Shown here: piece after piece, positions 1-6,181 of the stretch | How the letters are laid out: every line of letters begins with the position of its first letter | Numbering within the stretch: the first letter of the stretch is position 1 | From: a virus | Length of the DNA: 41,857 bases | Direction: 5' to 3' (one strand) | Virus record (IMG/VR): IMGVR_UViG_3300027747_001907 | Span: 1 to 41,857 of that record | The notes under the pieces: model-generated | Told to the model about the DNA's origin: nothing | Database searches by the model: none | What the model saw: only the letters and a program-made list of their open reading frames with translations | Translations under genes and position numbers: made by a program

Positions 1-2
1 CC

Positions 3-83
3 ACCGGTGCTGCCACCATCGTGATTACATACGCTGTACGTGATTCGAGCGGCAACCAAGCACAACCTGCCAACCAACAGTAA
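3..83 (+). CDS. C-terminal end of an upstream virion gene (partial)
   Basis: An open frame enters from the left edge and encodes 26 residues, rich in Ala, Thr, Gln and Asn, before a TAA at 81-83. It is followed at once by a strong terminator, so it is the last gene of an upstream transcript. From its position ahead of connector and tail genes it could be the capsid or a head-decoration protein. The fragment is too short to identify, and only its existence as a coding end is supported. Confidence 0.6.
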   Translation, partial: TGAATIVITYAVRDSSGNQAQPANQQ

Positions 84-91
84 TTAGTCTC

Positions 92-114
92 GGGGGCTTC
101 GGCCCCTGTTTTTT
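92..114 (+). terminator. Rho-independent terminator after the upstream virion gene
   Basis: A five-pair GC stem (93-97 with 102-106, flanked by extra G/C) closes a UUCG tetraloop and is followed by a run of six T at 109-114. It starts 9 bases after the stop codon of the preceding gene. The T run leads straight into the Shine-Dalgarno sequence of the next gene (AGGAGA, 115-120). Some read-through is therefore likely, giving high expression of the upstream gene and lower expression of the tail genes. Confidence 0.9.
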
Positions 115-126
115 AGGAGATTGATT

Positions 127-633
127 ATGACGATGCAATATGATGTCAAAGGATCGCACTCCAGCGGCACGGGACTACTCGTTGCTGCGCGTTCCAGACT
201 AAAAAATTTGGCGTATCTTGGTACTGGCACCGCCGGTAGCATTGACTTGTTCGACACTTTAACTGCCCCGGTATCGGCTACTTACGGACGTTCTGGGTAC
301 ACAGTCACCGTCACAAAAACAGGGCACGGCTTAACCACAGGGCAGACAGTAGGCATTACTTTTGCGGCAGCTTCTGGTGTTTCAGCAGTTGCGGGTAACT
401 ACCAAATAACTGTGGTTGACGCAAACACGTTTACTTTGACGGACTTAAACACCGGAACAATTGCTACTAGCACAAACTGTGTTTATTCTACGGGCGTATG
501 GCTGACCAGCTATAACACCGGAACCGCTGTGCAACCATTCCAAGCTATTTTTTCTGGCGAAGGCATTTTGGCTCAAAACGGCATTTACGCGGTTGTGACC
601 AACATTTCTTTTCAGACTATTCAGTATGGCTAA
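127..633 (+). CDS. beta-rich virion protein of unknown role
   Basis: This encodes 168 residues. I chose ATG 127 because AGGAGA ends 6 bases before it; an in-frame TTG at 121 is less likely. Residues from about 55 to 120 hold a Gly/Thr/Val-rich segment of the type YTVTVTKTGHGL...GQTVGITF...YQITVVDANTFTL. That beta-sandwich pattern recurs in phage tail and head-surface proteins. No enzyme motif is visible. The position just after the capsid-side terminator and before connector genes suggests a minor head or head-tail protein. The last 8 bases overlap the next gene. Confidence 0.7.
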   Translation: MTMQYDVKGSHSSGTGLLVAARSRLKNLAYLGTGTAGSIDLFDTLTAPVSATYGRSGYTVTVTKTGHGLTTGQTVGITFAAASGVSAVAGNYQITVVDANTFTLTDLNTGTIATSTNCVYSTGVWLTSYNTGTAVQPFQAIFSGEGILAQNGIYAVVTNISFQTIQYG

Positions 634-871
634 GTCACCTGCATGGACTCGCAAGGAAGGCAAAAACCCCAAGGGTGGCTTGAACGCCAAGGGGCGCGCG
701 TCAGCCAAAAAACAAGGGATGAATTTGAAGCCTCCCCAGCCGGAAGGCGGAAGCAGGCGCGACTCCTTCTGCGCGAGAATGACCGGTATGAAGAAGAAAC
801 TTACCAGCGCGAAGACCGCAAACGATCCGAACTCGCGTATAAACAAGAGCCTTAGAGCGTGGAACTGCTAA
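626..871 (+). CDS. small basic DUF6321-like protein
   Basis: This 81-residue Lys/Arg-rich protein starts with KSPAWTRKEGKNPKGGLNAKGR, a pattern I recognise from small aquatic-phage proteins annotated DUF6321. A second conserved stretch, RRDSFCARMTGM, follows at about residue 44, and the protein ends in SLRAW. It has no known function. It overlaps the preceding gene by 8 bases, pointing to translational coupling. The strongly basic composition would suit DNA or RNA binding, but that is inference. Confidence 0.75.
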   Translation: MAKSPAWTRKEGKNPKGGLNAKGRASAKKQGMNLKPPQPEGGSRRDSFCARMTGMKKKLTSAKTANDPNSRINKSLRAWNC

Positions 872-872
872 T

Positions 873-1070
873 ATGACTGAGCATCAATACACAGTTAAAA
901 CAGTCCTTGACTGGGTATCTCTTGCCACAGCACTTGGAACCCTTATGCAGGTACTTCCAGCATTGGCCGCAGGGCTTAGCGTAGTGTGGACTTCGATGCG
1001 CATTGTGGAAATGTTGACCGGCAAACCTTTTTCGGAGCTTATTCGTTGGAGAAAACCCGATGCCGAGTAG
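873..1070 (+). CDS. putative small holin-like membrane protein
   Basis: This 65-residue protein has a hydrophobic hairpin: residues about 10-27 and 28-47 are nearly uncharged, with a Pro/Ala turn (QVLPALAAG). A basic tail (IRWRKPDAE) follows. The size and layout match the two-TM holins of T7-type and marine podoviruses, which open the inner membrane so that endolysin can reach the wall. It begins one base after the previous stop and overlaps the next gene by 11 bases. It sits far from the endolysin at 11889, where a different holin type is encoded. It could instead be a virion membrane protein. Confidence 0.55.
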   Translation: MTEHQYTVKTVLDWVSLATALGTLMQVLPALAAGLSVVWTSMRIVEMLTGKPFSELIRWRKPDAE

Positions 1071-1557
1071 CTCTAAAAAACAGCATAATTTCATGGCGGC
1101 AATAGCGCATAACCCTGCGTTTGCCAAAAAAGTAGGAATCCCACAGTCCGTGGGAAAAGATTTCAACGAGGCCGACAAAGGCCGCAAATTTTCTAAAGGT
1201 GGCGATATGATGAATTCCAAAATGAAAATGTTTGAAAAGTCCGGTAAGGACGTAGAGAAAAAAGGCATGCGCGAGGGCTCCAAAGCGGATATGGCTTTGG
1301 ACAAAAAGCAAATGATGGGTATGAAGCGCGGCGGTGGCGTCAAGAAGATGGCTGAAGGCGGTATGACCGACATGGCTCAAGACAAAGCCATGATTAAAAA
1401 AGCCTTCAAACAGCATGATGCTCAAGAACACAAAGGCGGTAAAGGCACAACTTTGAAGCTGGCTGCTGGCGGTACATTCCGTTCTTCGGCTGACGGTATT
1501 GCTCAACGCGGTAAAACCCGTGGTCAGCAGTTCTGCATGGGCGGTAAAGTACGATGA
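1060..1557 (+). CDS. conserved small basic phage protein, Lys/Gly/Met-rich
   Basis: This encodes 165 residues. The N-terminus (SSSKKQHNFMAAIAHNPAFAKK followed by a VGIPQSVGKDF-type stretch) is a pattern common in aquatic podovirus genomes with no assigned function. The rest is low-complexity: repeated KGG, MGMKRGGG and MAEGGM elements with many Met and Lys. No catalytic motif is seen. It lies in a run of small basic genes between head and connector genes and overlaps both neighbours (11 bases upstream, ATGA at 1554 downstream). An internal DNA-associated or scaffold-like role is possible but unproven. Confidence 0.75.
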   Translation: MPSSSKKQHNFMAAIAHNPAFAKKVGIPQSVGKDFNEADKGRKFSKGGDMMNSKMKMFEKSGKDVEKKGMREGSKADMALDKKQMMGMKRGGGVKKMAEGGMTDMAQDKAMIKKAFKQHDAQEHKGGKGTTLKLAAGGTFRSSADGIAQRGKTRGQQFCMGGKVR

Positions 1558-1796
1558 TTGCCAGCCGTGGTATGGGGGACATAAACCCCGCAAAAATACC
1601 AAACGGCAAACGCATGGCCAAGGGAGGCGGGGTTAACGCTGCAGGAAACTACACGAAGCCCAGCCTCCGCAAACGTATTGTGAGTCAAGTTAAAGCCGCA
1701 GCAACGCAGGGTACCGGTGCAGGCCAGTGGAGCGCGAGAAAAGCGCAACTGGTGGCCAAGAAGTACAAGGCAGCGGGCGGCGGATATACGGATTGA
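1554..1796 (+). CDS. N-terminal half of a DUF5872-like protein
   Basis: The 80 residues begin at an ATGA overlap with the previous gene. From residue 34 the pattern KPSLRKRIVSQVKA, then GAGQWSARKAQLVAKKY and KAAGGGY, matches the first half of the DUF5872 family (KPxLRERIK...GKPGQWSARKAQ...GGGYK) as I know it. In that family the sequence continues directly into a SLxxWTxQxW block. Here a TGA at 1794-1796 stops the frame, and the missing block follows in the +1 frame (next feature). The function of the family is unknown. Confidence 0.7.
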   Translation: MIASRGMGDINPAKIPNGKRMAKGGGVNAAGNYTKPSLRKRIVSQVKAAATQGTGAGQWSARKAQLVAKKYKAAGGGYTD

Positions 1797-1797
1797 T

Positions 1798-2031
1798 GTG
1801 AAAGCTCCGCAGAAGTCGCTCAAGGATTGGACTGACCAGAAATGGCGCACCAAGTCCGGCAAACCGTCGTCGAAGACGGGCGAGCGCTATTTGCCCAAAG
1901 CGGCCATCGAAGCGTTGAGTCCGGCGGAGTATGCGGCTACAACCCGTGCCAAGCGTGCGGGAAAGGCAGCAGGCAAACAGTTTGTTAAACAACCGCCCAA
2001 GGTGGCGGCAAAAACAGCGAGGTATAGATAA
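1798..2031 (+). CDS. C-terminal half of the DUF5872-like protein, in the +1 frame
   Basis: This frame carries KSLKDWTDQKWRTKSGKPSS and RYLPKAAIEALSPAEYAATTRAK, which is the second half of the DUF5872 pattern begun in the preceding frame. GTG 1798 lies two bases after the upstream stop (TGATGTG), so termination-reinitiation would give a separate 77-residue protein. A +1 shift at GAT-TGA (1791-1796) would instead join the halves. An in-frame ATG at 1717 exists but would force long out-of-frame overlap. I see no good Shine-Dalgarno before 1798. A one-base sequencing or assembly error would also explain the break. The stop overlaps the next start (TAATG). Confidence 0.55.
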   Translation: MKAPQKSLKDWTDQKWRTKSGKPSSKTGERYLPKAAIEALSPAEYAATTRAKRAGKAAGKQFVKQPPKVAAKTARYR

Positions 2032-2204
2032 TGGCCGAGAAGTGGATTCAAAAAGCGATCAAGAAACCCGGCGCACTACGCGCTTCTCTTGGTGTTAAAG
2101 GCGACAAACCTATCCCCGCCAAAAAACTGGCAGCGGCTGCGAAAAAACCCGGCAAGATGGGGCAACGCGCTCGCCTCGCCGAAACCCTTAAAGGCATGAA
2201 GTAA
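2031..2204 (+). CDS. 57-residue basic protein
   Basis: The ATG at 2031 overlaps the previous TAA by one base, and the frame ends at TAA 2202-2204, two bases before the connector gene. The product starts MAEKWIQKAIKKPGALRASLG and continues with Lys/Ala repeats. The pattern of 'W-I-x-x-A-I-K-K-P-G-A-L' followed by 'I-P-x-K-K-L-x-x-A' recurs in small phage genes next to head genes. About one residue in four is Lys or Arg. The function is unknown. Spacing and coupling on both sides argue that it is translated. Confidence 0.7.
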   Translation: MAEKWIQKAIKKPGALRASLGVKGDKPIPAKKLAAAAKKPGKMGQRARLAETLKGMK

Positions 2205-2206
2205 TC

Positions 2207-2899
2207 ATGGCTGTCTCTGGAACCACTGCGTTTAACCTAGACCTCACCGAACTGGTGGAGGAAGCGTTTGAGCGCACGGGTTCCGAACTGCGCTCTGGCT
2301 ATGATTTAAAGACTGCCCGCCGGTCTTTGAACCTCTTGTTTGCGGATTGGGCCAACCGTGGCGTAAATATGTGGACTTTTGAGCAAGGGTCGATCACATT
2401 GATCCCCGGCCAAGCTACATACGACCTGCCTTCCGACACCGTAGACTTGTTGGAGCATGTGATCCGCACCGGTGCCGGTAACGCGTCTACGCAGGCCGAT
2501 TTGACCATCACACGCATCAGCGTGTCCACGTACGCCACCATCCCCAATAAACTGCAGCAAGCCCGCCCTATTCAGGTCTGGATTGAGCGCCGTCAGGAAA
2601 CCCCCCGCGTTACCGTTTGGCCGGTGCCGGACAGCTCCCAGACGTACACGTTTGTGTACTGGCGCTTGCGCCGAATTGATGACGCTGGTACGGGCGTAAA
2701 CACGATGGACGTCCCGTTTCGTTTCATCCCTTGCATGGTGGCCGGACTGGCATACTACCTGTCGCTTAAAGTACCAAATGGGTTGCAGCGCACCGAGATG
2801 TTGAAACAACAGTACGATGAAGCATGGCAGTTGGCCAGCGAAGAAGACCGCGAAAAAGCCTCGGTGCGTTTTGTGCCGCGCCAAATGTTCATCAACTAA
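2207..2899 (+). CDS. head-tail connector / tail adaptor protein (P22 gp4 or T7 gp11 type)
   Basis: This encodes 230 residues. The N-terminus (FNLDLTELVEEAFERTG.ELRSGYDLKTARRSLNLL) and the middle blocks (YDLPSDTVDLLEHVIRTG, RISVSTYATIPNK, RPIQVWIERR, VTVWPVPD, DVPFRFIPCMVAGLAYYLSLK) form a pattern I recognise from podovirus adaptor proteins that dock under the portal. Its length fits the family. In the virion it would sit between portal and nozzle and help retain the DNA. The distinction between a P22 gp4-like and a T7 gp11-like fold cannot be made by eye. It starts 2 bases after the preceding stop. Confidence 0.65.
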   Translation: MAVSGTTAFNLDLTELVEEAFERTGSELRSGYDLKTARRSLNLLFADWANRGVNMWTFEQGSITLIPGQATYDLPSDTVDLLEHVIRTGAGNASTQADLTITRISVSTYATIPNKLQQARPIQVWIERRQETPRVTVWPVPDSSQTYTFVYWRLRRIDDAGTGVNTMDVPFRFIPCMVAGLAYYLSLKVPNGLQRTEMLKQQYDEAWQLASEEDREKASVRFVPRQMFIN

Positions 2900-2902
2900 G
2901 AT

Positions 2903-3292
2903 ATGGGAAATCGGTTTTCTTCCGGCAAAAATGCGGTCGCCATGTGCGACCGTTGCGGGCAGCGCTACAAGCTGACTGAGCTGAAGAAAGAAGTACAGAA
3001 GCAACGGGTTTTTAACCTGCTGGTATGCCAACAGTGCTGGGACCCGGACCATCCCCAACTGATGTTGGGAACTTTTCCTGTAGACGACCCGCAAGCTGTG
3101 CGCAACCCGCGTAATGACACTACGTATTTAGTGGCAGGCCCGATGACAGATGGGTACAATAGCGGCGGCTCTAGGGATATTCAGTGGGGCTGGGGGCCGA
3201 TTGGCGGCTCTTCAGGTTTTGATGCGGTCTTGACCCCGAACAACTTGGTGGCGACTGCAAGCCTAGGCACAGTGACCGTAACGGTTTCATAG
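2903..3292 (+). CDS. zinc-ribbon virion-region protein
   Basis: This encodes 129 residues. The N-terminal third holds two knuckles, C15-x2-C18 (CDRCGQ) and C42-x2-C45 (CQQCWD), spaced 24 apart. That is a classical four-cysteine zinc ribbon. The second half is Gly/Asn-rich with a beta-strand-like end (LVATASLGTVTVTVS), suggesting an assembly or capsid-docking tail. It lies between two adaptor genes, so a structural role is likely, although nucleic-acid binding by the ribbon is equally possible. It starts 3 bases after the connector stop. Confidence 0.7.
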   Translation: MGNRFSSGKNAVAMCDRCGQRYKLTELKKEVQKQRVFNLLVCQQCWDPDHPQLMLGTFPVDDPQAVRNPRNDTTYLVAGPMTDGYNSGGSRDIQWGWGPIGGSSGFDAVLTPNNLVATASLGTVTVTVS

Positions 3293-3301
3293 GAGTAAAT
3301 C

Positions 3302-3487
3302 ATGGCATACACAAAAGCAGCAGACGGTATCGTGTCGAAAGGCAAAACCGATGCTAAAGTCCTCCCCAATAGCGGCCCCAACGCCAAAGCCACCGCAGGT
3401 GGCAAGAAAAGCGCTGGCGTCTCCGATGCATCGCTCCTGAAAATGGGGCGTAATCTGGCACGTGTTGCCAACCAAAAAGGCGGTTAA
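3302..3487 (+). CDS. 61-residue basic protein
   Basis: A small Lys/Ala/Gly-rich protein with the pattern AYTKAADGIVSKGKTDAKVL near the N-terminus and a helical end (LLKMGRNLARVANQKGG). The Shine-Dalgarno AGGAG at 3292-3296 gives a good start at 3302. It resembles other short basic proteins in this block ('DGI..KGKT' also occurs near the C-terminus of the 1060-1557 product). The function is unknown. Confidence 0.7.
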   Translation: MAYTKAADGIVSKGKTDAKVLPNSGPNAKATAGGKKSAGVSDASLLKMGRNLARVANQKGG

Positions 3488-3489
3488 TC

Positions 3490-3756
3490 ATGGCCACACA
3501 AAGCATGAAAAAGATGGGCAAAGAAATTGGCCCGGCGAGTCTGTACGCTAAGCCACACACTATGTCTGGCAAGATGGTGCGTGCAGAATCTAACCCCGGT
3601 CTTCCTACCAATAACAGCAAGCTTGACACTCTGGACATCAGCCTAGGCCGGTTCAGCAAGTCCACTGGCAACGAGCCAACCAAGACTGATGGTATTAAAA
3701 TTCGTGGTACCGGTTGCGCTACTAAAGGCGTGATGGCTCGAGGTCCGATGGCATGA
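3490..3756 (+). CDS. 88-residue basic virion-region protein
   Basis: A Gly/Lys/Thr-rich protein with the segments KKMGKEIGPASLYAKPHTMSG and a C-terminal TKTDGIKIRGTGCATKGVMARG. The end pattern, GIKIRGTG.ATKG..ARGPMA, is typical of small conserved podovirus proteins of unknown function. The start is 2 bases after the preceding stop, and the last 4 bases overlap the adaptor gene (ATGA at 3753). It is probably a minor structural or DNA-associated protein. Confidence 0.7.
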   Translation: MATQSMKKMGKEIGPASLYAKPHTMSGKMVRAESNPGLPTNNSKLDTLDISLGRFSKSTGNEPTKTDGIKIRGTGCATKGVMARGPMA

Positions 3757-4412
3757 ACTACGCTGCTCTAGTCACAGCGATCTCCACTTATACGGAGAAT
3801 ACGTTTCCGACAACTGCGATGAATACGTTCATTACGCAGGCAGAGCAGCGCATCTATAACACGATTCAGTTCCCCTCGTTGCGTAAAAACGTGACGGGTT
3901 CAGTAACTGTAAGCAACAAGTATTTATCGTGCCCCGTTGACTTCTTGGCACCCTACTCTTTGGCTGTCATCGACGGCACCGGAGCGTACACGTACCTGTT
4001 GAATAAAGACGTAAACTTCATTCGTGAAGCGTACCCTACCCCTACAAGCACGGGCTTACCCAAGTACTATGCATTGTTTGGACCTACTACAAGCGCAGGG
4101 GTTCCGACTACGGAGCTGTCTTTCATTCTTGGCCCTACGCCTGATACCACGTACTCTGTAGAACTGCACTACTTCTACTACCCCGAGTCGATCACTACGG
4201 CAACGACTACATGGCTGGGCGACAACTTTGACTCCGTGCTTTTGTATGGCTCCTTGGTGGAAGCCTATACCTACATGAAGGGCGAAGCTGATATTGTTAT
4301 GGGCATTGACGCAAAATACAAAGAGGCATTAGCCCTTGCTAAACGTCTGGGTGATGGAATGGAGCGAACCGACAGTTATAGAACCGGCCAATACAGGCAG
4401 GCGGTTACATGA
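3753..4412 (+). CDS. SU10-type tail adaptor protein
   Basis: This encodes 219 residues. Blocks recognised are the N-terminal YAALVTAISTYTENTF, then FITQAEQRIYNTIQFPSLRKN, FLAPYSLAVID, LLNKDVNFIREAYP, FILGPTPD and WLGDNFDSVLLYGSLVEAYT. They form the pattern of the portal-binding adaptor described for phiSU10-like and related podoviruses. It would form a ring joining the portal to the tail. It overlaps both neighbours by 4 bases. The gene immediately downstream is an inserted endonuclease, so the natural next gene is probably the one at 5055. Confidence 0.75.
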   Translation: MNYAALVTAISTYTENTFPTTAMNTFITQAEQRIYNTIQFPSLRKNVTGSVTVSNKYLSCPVDFLAPYSLAVIDGTGAYTYLLNKDVNFIREAYPTPTSTGLPKYYALFGPTTSAGVPTTELSFILGPTPDTTYSVELHYFYYPESITTATTTWLGDNFDSVLLYGSLVEAYTYMKGEADIVMGIDAKYKEALALAKRLGDGMERTDSYRTGQYRQAVT

Positions 4413-5053
4413 CGCAGCATACGCGCCAAGAAGCTAAAGCACTGGGTTTAAATAAGTGCTACGGGTCTGCTTGCACTAAACATCCAGAGTTAGAAGGGTT
4501 TCGTTGGGTTTCTGGCGCATGTGTAGAGTGTGCACGTGAGTTATTACGCAAAAATAGGGCAGCAAACCCAGAAAAAACACAAGAAAATAGAAAAAAAAGC
4601 AATTTAAAAATTGCGGAACAGCGCAAACCCGGAGGCTCAAAACACAAAGAAAAAATTGCGTACGACGCCCAATATCGTAAAGAAAACAAAGATAGGTGCC
4701 GCGCTACTATTGTTGCGTGGAGTGCAAAAAATCCAGAAAAAGTAAAGCTATATGCGACAAAAACTAAAGCCAATAACAAAGGCAAAGTTAACGCACATAC
4801 AGTCAAACGTCGGTTAGCAAAAATCAACCGCACACCAAAATGGCTTACAGCCGACGATCATTGGATGATTGAGCAGGCTTACGAGCTTGCCGCGCTGCGG
4901 ACAAAACTTTTTGGGTTTGCTTGGCATGTAGACCACGTGCTTCCCCTACAAGGAAAACTTGTCTCTGGGTTTCACACGCCTTACAATCTACAAGTAATAC
5001 CCGGAGCAGACAACGTGCGCAAGTCCAATACATTTGAAGCGGTGGTGACATAA
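4409..5053 (+). CDS. free-standing HNH endonuclease, likely homing
   Basis: This encodes 214 residues. The C-terminus has an HNH/beta-beta-alpha-metal pattern: H173-V-D175-H176, then PLQGKLVSG, N193 in PYNLQVIP, and N202 in ADNVRKSN. The N-terminus has two cysteine pairs (CYGSAC and CVEC) that could bind zinc, followed by a long Lys/Asn-rich helical linker with repeated NPEK elements that would contact DNA. The gene is clearly more A-rich than its neighbours and interrupts a tail-gene series, as expected of a mobile endonuclease. It is joined by overlap to the adaptor gene (ATGA) and lies one base before the next start. Confidence 0.85.
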   Translation: MTQHTRQEAKALGLNKCYGSACTKHPELEGFRWVSGACVECARELLRKNRAANPEKTQENRKKSNLKIAEQRKPGGSKHKEKIAYDAQYRKENKDRCRATIVAWSAKNPEKVKLYATKTKANNKGKVNAHTVKRRLAKINRTPKWLTADDHWMIEQAYELAALRTKLFGFAWHVDHVLPLQGKLVSGFHTPYNLQVIPGADNVRKSNTFEAVVT

Positions 5054-5054
5054 C

Positions 5055-5468
5055 ATGGCAATTGTTCAAGGTCAAACCACGAGTTTTAAAGCGGAGCTGT
5101 ATCAAGCTGTGCATAACCTGCTTACAGATACATTAAAAATTGCTCTGTACACCGGTAATGCAAACCTAGATTCAAGCACTACTGTATATAGCTCAGCCAA
5201 TGAGGTTGTAGCTACAGGCTATACAGCTGGTGGGAATACTGTAACAGGTGTTACAGTTCAAACTTCTGGTTACACGGCCTACGTTAACTTTGCCAACACC
5301 TCATGGACTGCAGGGCTTACCGCGCGGTGCGCTCTCATTTACAATGCCAGCAAGGGTAACAAGTCGATTGCGGTTATTGACTTTGGGTCTGACAAGACCT
5401 CGACAACCACGTTCTTGATTACAATGCCAACCAACACTTCAACCACTGCACTTATTCGGAGTTCCTAA
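5055..5468 (+). CDS. virion protein, first of two paralogues
   Basis: This encodes 137 residues with the pattern SFKAELYQAVHNLLTDTLKIALYT, then a repeated beta pattern (ANLDSSTTVYS, ATGYTAGGNTVTGVTV) and LIYNASKGNKSIAVIDFG. This family is widespread in phage structural regions. It is beta-rich, has no enzyme motif and is often found near fibre genes. It shares its layout with the product of 5669-6154. It is probably a tail or head surface protein. The stop overlaps the next start (TAATG). Confidence 0.7.
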   Translation: MAIVQGQTTSFKAELYQAVHNLLTDTLKIALYTGNANLDSSTTVYSSANEVVATGYTAGGNTVTGVTVQTSGYTAYVNFANTSWTAGLTARCALIYNASKGNKSIAVIDFGSDKTSTTTFLITMPTNTSTTALIRSS

Positions 5469-5659
5469 TGCTTGTTAACACCACCAAAGGCGAAATGGAC
5501 GATTCTTTGCTTGAGAAACGCGAGGGGTCTGTTGACAATGATAATGAGTACACAACTTGGGTTGAGTACTGGCTGGACGGCGAACTGGTACATCGGTCTG
5601 CGCACGTAACACTGAAACAAATGCCGGGGTTTACTGTCGGCGAAACCGCAACTCTTTAA
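5468..5659 (+). CDS. 63-residue acidic protein
   Basis: A small acidic protein lying between the two paralogous virion genes and overlapping the first by one base. It has a predicted beta-type middle (YTTWVEYWLDGELVHRSAHVTL) and no known motif. It is unusual here because most other small genes of this block are basic. The function is unknown. Its tight packing and ordinary codon use support it as real. Confidence 0.65.
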   Translation: MLVNTTKGEMDDSLLEKREGSVDNDNEYTTWVEYWLDGELVHRSAHVTLKQMPGFTVGETATL

Positions 5660-5668
5660 GGACATATC

Positions 5669-6154
5669 ATGGCCAATACCCAATCAATGTGCACCTCGTT
5701 TCTTGGCGAGCTGATGACCGCCACCCATAATTTTGGTGTTTCTCCAACACGCGGAACCACGGCGGCAGATACTTTTAAAGCTGCTCTGTACTTTGCTTCT
5801 GCTACACTGAACGCATCTACCACGGCGTACTCCACTACTGGAGAAGTGACAAACACATCCGGAACAGGCTATACGGCTGGTGGTGCCACGGTAACAAACG
5901 CAACAGCACCAACGTCAGCAAACACGTCGTCAACAGCGGGTACAGGTTACTGGACACCTTCGGCAAGCTTTACTTGGACTAGCGTAACTATCCAGACAGC
6001 GTTTGATACCGTGCTAATCTACAACTCTAGCCAATCCAACAAGGCGGTTAGCGTCCACACGTTTGGTTCTCAAACCATCACAGCCGGTAACATCACCATC
6101 ACGATGCCCGCCAACGCTGCTGCAACTGCTCTCTTGCGCTTGGTTACGACCTAA
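5669..6154 (+). CDS. virion protein, second paralogue
   Basis: This encodes 161 residues. It repeats the features of the 5055 product: a FKAALYFASATLNASTTAYS block, then GTGYTAGGATVTNATAP, a FDTVLIYNSSQSNKAV block and a TITMPANAAATALLRL end. The first copy has matching ALYT..ANLDSSTTVYS, YTAGGNTVT, LIYNASKGNKS and TMPTNTSTTALIR segments. It carries an extra Ser/Thr-rich loop of about 20 residues. The Shine-Dalgarno is AAGGA at 5658-5662. It is probably a homologous subunit in the same tail structure. Confidence 0.7.
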   Translation: MANTQSMCTSFLGELMTATHNFGVSPTRGTTAADTFKAALYFASATLNASTTAYSTTGEVTNTSGTGYTAGGATVTNATAPTSANTSSTAGTGYWTPSASFTWTSVTIQTAFDTVLIYNSSQSNKAVSVHTFGSQTITAGNITITMPANAAATALLRLVTT

Positions 6155-6181
6155 CCCGTCGCTTCCTAAAGGGAAGTTGTT

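Noticed and set aside
445-846. Minus-strand frame of 133 codons near the left end
   Set aside because: It runs across two well-supported + strand genes with no ribosome-binding site or known motif.
1717-1797. ATG 1717 as start of the second DUF5872 half
   Set aside because: It would encode about 27 residues of Arg-rich sequence out of frame over a conserved block; GTG 1798 or a frameshift fits better.
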